Below are positions 1 to 12,500 of a stretch of DNA of 64,000 nucleotides, one piece after another. Under the pieces are notes generated by a model. That model saw nothing but the letters and a program-made list of their open reading frames with translations, was not told where the DNA came from and did no database searches. Position 1 is the stretch's first letter. Each line of letters starts with the position of its first letter. Origin of the DNA: Bedellia somnulentella (taxonomy: Eukaryota > Arthropoda > Insecta > Lepidoptera > Bedelliidae); assembly GCA_963576735.1 (NCBI GenBank), contig OY755173.1, positions 13,858,873 through 13,922,872 of the forward strand, read 5' to 3'. Position numbers and translations under genes: made by a program.

Positions 1-3000
1 CGGCACTCACTGTCTCTGAGTGACTGAGCTGAGTTGAGTGAACATTGCACACCGAACTGACTATTCAGTCAGTCACGGCGCGACTTTTGCCTCCGTGGCA
101 CGTGTTTTCCTTCGAGCTGCCACACTTAACACGCGGAATGTAGCTCGCTCAACTGTGTCTGTGACGAAAGTGCTTTGATAAATAAAACACATTATTCCTA
201 ATACCAGTTGACTCGGAATATTTTACATTATTGTCAGTGCTCGGTTCAGTTCTCTAGGTACAATGGCATGTTTTCTTTTCACATGAGTTAGCCGGCAGTG
301 TATTTCTTCATTATTTACTACCAGCCTCATATGTATGGATACATTTTCGACGTGATTCACTAGTTAGTAGTTTTATTTTTTAAAACTAATACACACATAA
401 TATATCTGACGTTTTACAGAATATAGCTTTTTAAAACCGGTCAAAAGGAAATACTCCATAAACAGTCTGCTTTATTAACTTTGGAATGTTTAAAATAGCG
501 ATAAAAAGACACTGCATGTGCATATACACAATAGTAGATAATAAAATAAAGTTGGTTCTAAAGTGAATTGATTCGTTCAATGCGAATAGAACTGCATAAA
601 ATGATACTGTGAGTAAGTGACCTTCACTAACAATGCCCCTTCATCACGCATGCAAACGGCCCAACGTTATGCATCTGGCACGCCACTGGCTGCAAAAATG
701 ACAATATAATTACACTCATTCATGCCATTTTCAAACATCTCAGATAGAGCAACGAATTCCTGATAGATGTGCCAAACTGCCAAAGGAAAATTTTGATTAC
801 TGCATTAAAAGAAAAATCATTTTTAATTATTGACGTTAGCTTTACCATTATTTAGACAATCACATAAATAGTTTGCATATTATTATAATAAGTAAATTTG
901 TTTTTCATAAAATCGATTATTTTGTGTATATTCATGCAAATTTAAGTTTTTAAAGTACAATTTCTTTGAAATTTTTCGTCTATTATTCCATATGAAGAAG
1001 ACTTTTGAAATAAAATTTATTTATTTATTTATTAAGGAGAAAAAACAGAAATGGCAAAAAGAATATAAAATAACAACACATAGAACATAAGTAAATATAT
1101 TTTGGTATCTCCTTAACTTTTCTCACAGATAGGTAACAAAAACAATCAATACAAAAAAAATATCAAAATCGTTACGATTTCAAAAAGGATGCACTTTGAA
1201 CAGGGCCTGTTTATTAACATGGCCATGGGTAGTTGCGGAACATTGCGACTGACGAAGATTAATCATGTACTGAGTAAATAGTTTCTAGCAACATTTGAAA
1301 ATCAAATTTATCCTTATTGCTCTTGCAAGCTGAGATTGCAATTATTACACCTACGCACAGCATAGTAATGAAAATAATAATGTAGTGCAAAGCATGAGTA
1401 ATCTATATTACATATAAATTCAAAAAGATTGTACCTTTATTTTTTACTTTGAAATAAGAAGCAATAAATTTAAATGAATAAAATTTGATAAATGAACATT
1501 TTTTAAAGTTGCTACCATATTGTAAGATACATTTAATTCAGTACTAATTTGACTTAATCAGGTTTAACCACTATCATAATAACTAAACGGAAAAGCATAA
1601 TAATTTTGTCCCAATGTAATTATAATAATTTTATAATATATATTTTTTTATAATTCCCGTAATAATACTGAATCGCCGACCTCCATACCATACATTTGTA
1701 AACGGCCAACCTCACTATTAGGCAACAACGGTCAAAAATAGAAGCAATATTTAATCTAAACGATAATAATCGCACTTGTCTTCTTCTTGTATGCTACATT
1801 GACATACACATAATGTTATCGTTATCAACATTTTATCATTGTGATTGAAGCGTAGAATTATTCGAGTGCTGTCAACACTCATAATCTGTGTATCCAAATT
1901 AATCATAACCGAACATCTCTTTTATTTTGCCGAACGAATCCATTTTTTTGCGTTTATTTTTGAAAAGCTTAGAATGTCACTAACTACCCACGGGTGTCGT
2001 AAGAGGCGACTAAGGGTATGGTTGCCCTCTAACTGAATAAGATCACAAACATGAATGTTTTTTGGGGTAAATCTTTGAGGAAAAGGTAAAAAAACATCCA
2101 ACAACCCAAGGTTTTCAATATGACGTCTGTCAATTCCGCTGTTTGACATTCTACAGATAAGTTGCCAGGTCCGTATTTCGTTGTAGTAACCGGCGGTTGC
2201 CATGGTTACATTACAACGTTAGAAGGCACATATTTAACGATATTATAAGATAACTTAGTCCTCTCTTTTCCAACAGCTATGACTCGTAACTTAAACGAGT
2301 TTTCTCGTCGTTTATCGTGAATCATACAACTGTTACGTTATGTCTTGTATTGTGATGTTTTTTTACTATAATATTAGTCATCGCTTAGCTACACGCGACC
2401 TCTGCTCCGAATGAATCAATTTATCAATGAATTCGTAATAACACTATCTCAGACCAAGTAAGAAATCCAGGCTGTTGGGAACTTTATTAGCAGGGAACAG
2501 TATTATTGAGCTAATTTAAAGAAGGGACATTCCTGTATGTGAATTATATGAATTACATTATTTTAAAAAAATAAGACCATACTTCTCTTAAACATAAATA
2601 ACAATTATCATAGCTTAATGGGGAGCACCACCGCCTCTCATGGGTTCGAATCCTGAGTCGGGCTCACACCAATGTGTCTTTTGTAAAATCACTAGGGGAC
2701 CGCCAGCCACGGCTTAAACTATTGGCATTAAAATGGGATAAAGGATTCAGCCAAATTGGTTTCAGTCAATCGTGAGCTATAAAAATAACGTCCCGTTTTA
2801 TGTAACTCATTAAGGTTTTAAAAATTTAACAGAGCTATCAAATAGTTTCTTTCGAGCATAAGAAATGTTTACTAATATACAAACAAATATATACTCACGC
2901 TAATAAATAAAGGAAAGATAAATTTCGACACCATTATTATATTGACACGCTATTAGTTGCCATGGGAGTAGGCAAAAGTAAACCCATAGCCACTATGTAT

Positions 3001-3390
3001 CCTACATAGGATGTATCCATAAGTTAAGAAAAAAATCTCAGAACCTTTTTCCCTGAAAAAGTATCGTTCTCAATTTAAACATTTAATACACTCAATTTGT
3101 ATTTTGTCGTAAACTTAAAAATATTTATTCATATCCGACTTAAATCCAATCAAGGGATGACCAGAGCTATGGACTCAACTATTCCGGGCCGTGAGTCACT
3201 TTTGGATCGTGGGCAAAAATTATGTATAAATAAAAGCTGGTGATGGTTTCCAAACCCGCAGCTTTAGTTCCCTTGTACGACACACTTGGAACGAGATGAG
3301 CTAGTGCTAGTCTAAGCCGACACTTTATAGATATTTTAAGCAGTTTAACATTAACTGTGTTTGAAATAACTTAAGCATTCTTTGTTTCAG
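1..3390. other. Upstream flank or first intron of Sarm; no coding exon seen
   Basis: No ORF here looks coding. The first 200 bases are richer in CpG than what follows and hold an E-box CACGTG near 99 and the initiator-like TATTCAGTCAG near 62-72, so a promoter or 5' untranslated exon for the Sarm gene is possible but unproven. The rest is AT-rich intron-like DNA with decayed repeats: a short-repeat family B fragment near 1968-2035, a tRNA-like SINE head near 2610-2700 and a tRNA-like element fragment near 2895-2935. Confidence 0.4.
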
Positions 3391-3534
3391 ATTCCAGAAG
3401 TCAGCCTAGATGGCAGCAGTGGCTTGAAGCAAAACGGGAGTGCCAAAGATTTGGCCTCCGTCATGGAGAATCTGAAGAAAAATAGCATATTAACTCGCCA
3501 AAATCAGACACAAGTCACCAGTTCTGCTCAACAG
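3391..3534 (+). CDS. Sarm: Sarm exon, N-terminal region
   Basis: Forty-eight codons, phase 0 at both ends, from acceptor TTTGTTTCAG to donor GTAATT. It encodes a polar Ser/Lys/Gln-rich stretch starting [11 protein letters not shown]. No domain is visible. The frame runs back into the intron without an ATG, so a more 5' exon is expected for this isoform. Confidence 0.75.
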
Positions 3535-6500
3535 GTAATTTTCCTATCAATGCTATGTAGAAAAATTTTTATAATGTCAAATTTGAGACGTATTTACGTA
3601 CAACATAATATTTATACTATTTGAATAAAATAATTGTCGGCAAACTACAAACTGACGATTATATTTTTAACGAATCACTAGTAGCGTCAGTTGTTAATAA
3701 TATTTTTTGTTTTACAAGCCGTACGTTACTATAGATTTTTATAATATATATCTGTAACCGGAAAAGCTGATAAGCTCATAAAATTGACATGACAGTTTGA
3801 TAGTCTCGGGAAAATCACACAAATACGGTTTTTTTTTGCAAAATTTTCATTTAGTATTTCGTGTCACTACAATACAAGTAGATAAAGGGATCTCATTTGT
3901 GCCAGTAGTTATATAAAATACTGGTTATATGGACTAGAAATTTTGCTTGTTTTTTTACATACTTTCACACATATTATCACGCCGTTAGTTCCCATTCGGG
4001 TAGGCAGAGACTGCGATCTATCGCCACTTTGTACAATCATGACTTACCTCTCGAGCTTCGTCTACATGGATCCATCTTTTCATACATGCTCTTCTAGTTT
4101 TCTTACACATTCTCTATTCTATCTAAATATGCTCTCTGTATTATCCTCTCCTTATCCTCTACTAAAACACCATCCAGATTGGCTCTATACTCTCTATGTA
4201 GCCAAACCATCATAGCATTCCTTTTTCTATATTTTTTACAATATCATCTCCTTCAACCGCACTTTTTACAAATTACACTATTTCTCACTTAGTCCCATCA
4301 GCTAAAAATTTTTTGAGAGACGTCATATCCACTGCATCAACTCTACTCTCATGCTTCTTCTGCCACACCTGACATTCGCTGCCATATATAAGCGTAGGAA
4401 CAAGAACAGCATCATGCACAGCAATTCGGGCCTTTTCAAACACCGATTGACGGGTCATTCAGGACAAGCAGGCTAATAAAAATATCCAGATAAACAAACT
4501 CTTTTACTTGTTCCACTTTATGAAAATCATGAATTCTACATATGTACACACTTCACTTACTCTCACCTGCTCGAACAAGTAAATAAAAATTAATAAAACT
4601 TTAAAAATCACATGGTTAGATACATACAGGTTGACCTAATAAACTCGTGTTAAAATATATATCCTTACCTAGTTAATTACATAAAACATATTTTCGGAAT
4701 CGCTGCCGTCTGATACACCTAGTGGGCTGGCTGCATTACCTTTGTATATTGCTAATCTAAGAGTCTGGGCAAAATATGCACCAGCCCTTGGATCCCAACA
4801 CGGATGCCTAGGCCCTACGGTCTATGGGCCTCAATAGCAAAAGCTGTAAAGTAATGGTCTTTACTAAGTTAGAAAACTTACGCCTCTTGAGACCCCCAGC
4901 TTCAGTAGCCGTAACTTTCATTACATTTTTGGTTATACTACAAAATAATCCGCTTTAAACGGCTCAAACTGCACTGCTGCACTGTTGAAAGGTGTTGTGT
5001 AAACGAATATACTGCCTCGCCTTATTAAAAATCCAATAAAATTAACAGAGTAATAAAGTAAACAGTTAACAAATACAGTTCACATTCACACATTTCTCCT
5101 GAGATAGTTGAGTAAAACAATGTTACCATTCTTCTCAACAAATGAATCATAAAATCAAAGTAGGTCGGTCAATAGGCGATGTGGGAGCAGTGCTATGCAA
5201 GTTTGCTGGATCGTCAGTACTTTCTGGCACGGAGCCAAGGTTCACAAGTATTAACTAGAAACGTCTGCTGATAGTAGAACATTTTATGGCAAGCATGTAT
5301 GCTATTGTTTGTTGCAAGACGAATTTTAGATCTTTAAAACTTGTTCATACAAGTCGAAACTTTTGATATTATACTTGATCACCCACGCGCGTAAGTGGTT
5401 CGAGCCAAAAAATATAATACCGGCAGGCAAACGACCAAGATTTAGCCCACGAGTTCAAGGCTTATGTACAATCCAACACAATCGGTGATTCTCAATGCAA
5501 CCACGCGCCCACGTGCGATGATTCATGACAAGTTTAATTGTATTGATTTCCAATTTATATAGCAAAGGCTAAGCTGTGGTAACGGCGTTTTCATGCTTTG
5601 ACGTGACCAAGAAAAACAGAAATTTAACTCTGCGTACAAAATAAGCTCACTCTAATAGTTCAACAGAAATTAGAATAACCGAAATAATTATAAACATTTA
5701 TCCAAAATGACCGTTTGCATGTAGGAAATTATTTCAGTAATAAGATGTATTATTCTTAAGTGACAGTACTACCTATACTGACTATTAAATGGGCTTTGTG
5801 TATAAAGATATTCTTTCGCTAAAAATGTATAACAGTTTGCTCTTTATTTCCGTAGATGGTTTCAAATGCAACATGTAGCAGTGCCCAAACAACAAGCCAA
5901 CGTGTACAAAGTTCGTCGCAAAGGCTCCAACATATGGCTGCCTCGGAAATAAAAGCCAGCTCCATGAAATCCGATCTATCTGAACTTAAAAGCAGTATAT
6001 CAGAAATGAAGACAGCGTTAAACTTTGGGCAAAGGTAAATATGTGTGCACAATTTCCACGAACCATGAATACAATTCAACATCAGCTTACGTCTGGTTGG
6101 AGCAAACTCACCTGAACGACCTTGGCCCTTAGCCAAATCCCACCCATGATTCCCTCAATGTTTTACCAGTTTATCCTAAATAACAACTGTGATAGTACAG
6201 TTTTCTTGCCGGAAATTTGTTACGAAATAGATATTAATGAAGCTATGTTAACGTCAGTTCCTAAGTCAGGAATAAAAGTTACACTTTTAATAGTGAGCTG
6301 AGACTATTTTATTATATTTATTCTTACAGGCTAAGAAGTTCAATGGAAAATATTGTTGATCAAGATGAGCTGGGAGAGCACCACACTCCGTATATTCGTG
6401 ATCTTAGTGAAATGAGTGATATGGGTGAAATGAACGATGGTGAATTAAATAATGAGGGTCCCGTAGTTACATTTCCACCAAGTGAATCGGACACTCCACC

Positions 6501-9500
6501 ACCAATCGGTGAAATGCCACTACTTTCAGCCAGTGCCTCTTCAATAGGATCGAGTTCTGCCAATGAACTTAAATACAGATCCGCACATGTTACATCAGCT
6601 AGTTCGACAAGAGTTATAACTGACGGAATCAGTGCTTCTCGTTCTGCTGCAAACAGTGCATCAATGAGAAGATTACAACATGGAGATATGCAATATGCTG
6701 AAAGATCTGCTACTGGAGCTTCACAGCGGTTACTACAGGCTGAGGGTTTTACGGCTGAGCAAAGCGCAGCATATCTTCAGGTAAGATGTTTAAAATACTT
6801 AAATCAGTGAGTGTTGACTAAATTGTATGACCTACTAGGAGACTGGAGCCATGAAGGCACGCCGAAGGACGTGACCTCGCGTGACCGAGTCCGATCGATA
6901 CACAGAGCTAGACATATAAGCAGTTCAGTGACGATACGGATAACTGTTCAGTTTCACTCGGTTTCTTGCAAAGTTAAGACCCAAAGTTTTTATATGATAC
7001 TGAACACAATATGACACGTAATGGCCGGACGTATAATGATATGGGCAAACAGGATTTTGAGGAAGGGAGGATCTCCGCGGTCGGTGAGATCATTTATCTT
7101 GGCGTTGTTATCGTAGTAGTATCACCCAGTAGTTGCTTTTCTCGCTTGAACGCGAACACACGCGGAAGTTGATTATTGCGCGTGCGCGTACTAAACACGA
7201 ATAGAAGTTTTAATTATAGCACCGGAATGTCAGCGGGCGGGGGTTCCGTCCCGTGGCCCGTCCATCGCGGCGGCGTTCTGTCGCGATTCTCACCGGTTAA
7301 ATATCCATTGGTGAGGGTTCATTTTCAATGTAAATATTTTTACAACGACCTTGAAACCCAGTGACGTAATTAAATTAACTCACAAAAATAATAAATACCC
7401 ACGACCCAAAACAATATTGGCCTATATCCAATAGTAACGATGGGACGTAGACAAATCTAAGCCGTGATGACATATTCTATTTTCTGGATTGGAAAATCAG
7501 TTTTCGTTTTATATTAAACCGTAACGCACGTCATATCATCTGTTCAAACAAATATGACTACTGTTTCTTCAAAGCGGCGTTTGCGGCCTAAATTACGTTT
7601 AGCCATAGCTGTAAATATCAAAGATTACTTTAGTGATGACCATAACACAAAATTATATCAGTTATTAGTGTTATAAAAAATATTCCAGAATGTGCTAGAA
7701 CAATCAAAATGTGTACAAGTAAAAAATATACGTGTATGCAGGACTGGAATTCAGACAGTTTGTTTGTGTATTTCAGGAACAAAGATCACTGAAAGCTGGT
7801 GAAGTTACTGCTCAAGAAGCAAACAATATGTCAGCAACAACTTCAAGATTGCAAACAGAAGCATTCAGTGCTGAGAAAAAGGCTATGGCCTCAGCTCAAG
7901 CACGGCAAACCGTCACTTCATCAGGAATGTTTAGCCATAAAGAACACTCAAGTGTCGCACAATCTAATATGACCATATCTAGTAAAAATATGTCTTCAAA
8001 ATCAACTTTACTATCTTCTCAGGTGAGTGTTTTCAGTTATTTATTACAATCAAACTATTCCGCACCCGCCGTATGCAACCCCGAAAGAATAGTACAAGTT
8101 AGGAGAATTTTAGCAGCTATATCTGTATGAATAGTTTATCTTGTTCATTATTATTATTAGTACGAAAAGTAACCTGATTATTATATTATTTGTTACAATC
8201 AAAACATTTAGATAAAATAGAGAAGCTCCTTATACAGACAGATTTCCAAAGTGTAAAGAAAGCATGCAAAGATTGATCAATTAAATAGTAAAACTAATTA
8301 AACTCGAGAGATATGCCAGGATTGTAAATAGTTGCGGTTGAATGACTGTACAAACCCTAATGGTATCCCTTAGTTATACCGATCTAAAATTGACTATTTC
8401 TAATTTCAGATGAATCAACTATTGAATGGACCCCATAAACCTGGAGATGAAGACCTTACAAAACTTTCCTTCGATGATCTTAATAGATTAAACGCAAATT
8501 CTAGTCAAAAAGATGTCGAAACAGCAATACAAAAATATTCGACCCGGGTGGATGCATTTATAAAATCACTCAAAAATAATCAAACTGATATGCAGAGCGC
8601 ATGTGTACAATTTGACAAGCTAAATGAAATGATAAGAAAAGCTTGGGCAGTGCCGACGTATGGCCATGAACTCGGATATTCATTATGTAACACATTGAGG
8701 TTATCAGGCGGTCTTGACATATTAATGGCAAATTGCCTGGAATCACAAAACCCTGATTTACAATTCTCATCCGCAAAACTGTTGGAACAGTGCCTTACGA
8801 CTGAAAATAGAGAATATGTAGTAAACAATGGTCTGGAAAAAGTTGTAAACGTTGCTTGCGTCTGTACCAAACACGCCAATTCCGTTGACCACTCAAGAAT
8901 TGGTACTGGTATTTTAGAACACTTATTTAAACATAGTGAGGGCACATGCAGCGATGTTATTAAGCTAGGTGGTCTTGATGCGGTTTTATTCGAATGCAGA
9001 AAGAATGACGTAGAAACATTGAGACACTGTGCTACAGCACTCGCGAACCTCTCACTCTATGGTGGCGCTGAAAATCAAGAGGCGATGATCAAAAGAAAGG
9101 TACCAATGTGGTTGTTCCCCTTGGCATTCCACACTGATGATAATATTAAGTATTATGCCTGCCTTGCTATTGCTGCACTAGTCGCGAATAAGGAAATTGA
9201 GGCAGCAGTACTCAAATCAGGAACTTTGGACTTGGTTGAGCCATTTGTAACATCACATAATCCTTCTGAATTTGCAAAATCAAACCTGGCACACGCACAT
9301 GGTCAAAGCAAAAACTGGTTGAAACGGTTAGTACCAGTATTAAGTTCAAAAAGAGAAGAAGCAAGAAACTTAGCAGCATTCCACTTCTGTATGGAAGCTG
9401 GAATCAAGCAACAACAGGGCAACACAGAAATATTTAAAGATATTGGAGCCATCGAACCATTGAAAAAAGTAGCAAGTTGTCCAAATGCAGTCGCATCTAA

Positions 9501-12500
9501 ATATGCCGCACAAACTTTAAGACTGATAGGCGAAGAAGTACCGCACAAGTTATCCCAACAAGTACCTCTTTGGTCAATAGAAGATGTACGGGAATGGGTC
9601 AAACAAATAGGCTTTACTGAATATGCTACAAATTTTGTTGATAGTAGAGTAGATGGTGATTTACTATTGCAGTTAACGGAAGAAAATTTAAAAGAAGATA
9701 TAGGACTTCAAAATGGAATCAAAAGAAAAAGGTACCATCCTAAAACGATGTTTCTCTTCGTTATTAATTTAGCTTATCCTTTATTGTAGCACATAATCAT
9801 TACTTAAACAAAATAATTTCAGATTCACTAGGGAGTTGCAACAACTGAAAAAGATGGCTGACTACACTTCACGAGACACGAGCAGTCTGAATGACTTTTT
9901 GACATCAATAGGTCCTGAATATACCATTTATACTTATTCCATGTTAAATGGAGGAGTAGACAGGGAATCTATTCGAGGTCTTAGTGATGAGCAGTTGGAA
10001 AAAGAATGTAGAATTGTAAATAGTATACACCGACTACGGATATTAAATGCTATTAAAGGTAAGCTTATTTCTATATTTTTTTAATAAACATTGTTAACTA
10101 CTGTCCTATTTAATATAAAATGCATACTTTTTCTGGACTATTACATCATAGCCCATATATGTCTACACGAAGGGCTCAAGACTACCCTACTAAGTGAATA
10201 ATACTTTAATGATCACCACCATAATAACAGCCGTAACCGATGGCTTTGCTCTCCCAAGCCTGTGCTCTTGTGATAAATTATGATAATCATTATTTTTAAT
10301 AGTCAAGTGATGCAACTTCTAACCTCCCTACCAAAGTGGGATATTTCACTCACAAATTTTGATTTATATGTGTACCTCCAGGGAATCAAACCCAAAATTT
10401 AAGGGGCTAAACCACGCTCTAAGCGGTGAACCAACAGTTATACAAATATTCACAATGTTCAGATTATATTTTAAAAAAATGATTGTAAAATAAGTGTTTT
10501 TTTTATTGGAATTTATAGCCACTTAGTCTCTGTATAATGACTTTAACAAAAACTTTATTTTCTAGCATACGAAAGCACTTTACCGGACAAAGGAGAGGAG
10601 AACATGGAAAAAAACTTGGACGTGTTTGTTAGTTACCGGCGGTCAAACGGATCTCAATTAGCAAGTTTATTAAAAGTTCATCTCCAACTGAGAGGTTTTA
10701 GTGTGTTCATAGATGTGGAAAGATTAGAAGCTGGAAAATTTGATAATAATTTACTTCAGAGTATTCGACAAGCAAAGCATTTCCTACTCGTCTGTACTCC
10801 GAATGCGTTAGATAGGTGTAAACATGATAATGAGCAAAAAGACTGGGTTCATAGGGTAAGTCAAATTCAAGCATTTATGTAATCATTTTCTTCCTTAACG
10901 GTGTCTTAAACCATTTCTATTTTTACCGCCTGCATTGACTTAGAATAGTACTGTCCTATAGTCTATATGTCCTTCCGTTGGTTGGTGTTCGTAAGAGACA
11001 ACATTGGGTATTGGGCCTTTAAAAGTGATTGTAGAACAATGCCGTGGGAGACCCATCACCAAAACTGTGTGAGGAATTTCTAATTCTGTAGCCGGTTTCT
11101 TTTTTGGAGTTTATAGATCTAAGTATATGTCCGTATATAAATCATGGATTTTCAAAAAAGAAATATTTGCATGTGCTTGGCCATCAAGATACTCGGGCTT
11201 AGAAATAGTATTCAGTTCCTATTGGTCTTCGAATTCACAATTTCAGTTTTTCAGAGCCAAAGATAAATAAAATAATCTATACCTCTTCATGATATTTGTG
11301 TATATTATGTACCTCTATAGGTAAATATGTAATGGTACTGCTCAACAAATTCACAAGCGATCCCGTGTTTATTTTAGGTGGTATATTGTGTTAGTGTATA
11401 TAAAACAGTGACAGTCATGTGACAGTGTATCCGTACAAAGCGGCGATAGGCCTGCCCACTATCACGTGAGTACACTGTCCATGCAAAACGTGGGTACTCT
11501 GAACACCAGGTGACAAAGTCACGTGATGTTCAGAAGTATTAGTACCTCTGCCAACCCCTTCGGGGATATTCGGCGTGAACGTTTATGTTATTATGATATG
11601 TTATGTATATAAAAGACGTTTAATTTTAATATGAGACCCGCATATATAAGAGAGCGAAACCGCGAACATAACCTTCCTTCAACAGTCTTGTAACGATTTC
11701 ATCTTTACAATGTACCTACCTTAAACGGTAATACCACTTCATCCCTTTCAACTTAAGCATAATTTTGGCATATTGAATTTGAATGAAATACCGAATTGAA
11801 ATCGAGATATTCAAATTAATACAACACCATTTTTTCACAAGTCTGCTATAGTGTGAACTTAATTTTGATTGAATGTTTGTAACACAGAGGCTTAAACACA
11901 TGAATACCCGCCGTCCGGACAAGCTCAACGAACACTACATAGCTATTTTTATTCTCGTTTGTATTACTAAAATAATAAATCTTGATCCAGATCAGTGTTT
12001 GATAATAAATTTAAACACATTTCTGCCAAATATACTACGTTACACTAAAATTAAAACTCCCAGTAAAAATACAACTTTATATTACTTACTTCCAGGAAAT
12101 CGTAGCAGCGTTGCAGTCTCAGTGCAACATAGTTCCAATCCTGGACAACTTCAGATGGCCCGAGCCGGAGGAGCTGCCCGAAGACATGCGCGCGATCTGC
12201 CATTTCAACGGAGTTCCCTGGATCCACGATTACCAGGACGCTTGCGTAGAGAAGCTGGAGAGGTAATTATAAGCTACTAGCTTTCCGCCCACGGCTTCGC
12301 CCGCATGGATATCGGTTAGATTGCGGTATAAAGCACAACTATAAACAAACTTCTCATACCCACGATTTCCCTTGGGATATCATTTTTTTTCGGGATAAAA
12401 AGTACACTATTATTTAATCTGGACTTCTAACTATACGTTTGCAAAATTTCAAAGCAATCGGTTCAGTGGTTACGGCGTGAAAGCGGAACAAACAAACAAA

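Noticed and set aside
3943..4215. 90-codon plus-strand ORF
   Set aside because: Lies on the opposite strand of a LINE fragment and has no coding signs.
8570..9602. Minus-strand ORFs within the Sarm ARM exon
   Set aside because: Antisense shadows of a conserved coding exon.
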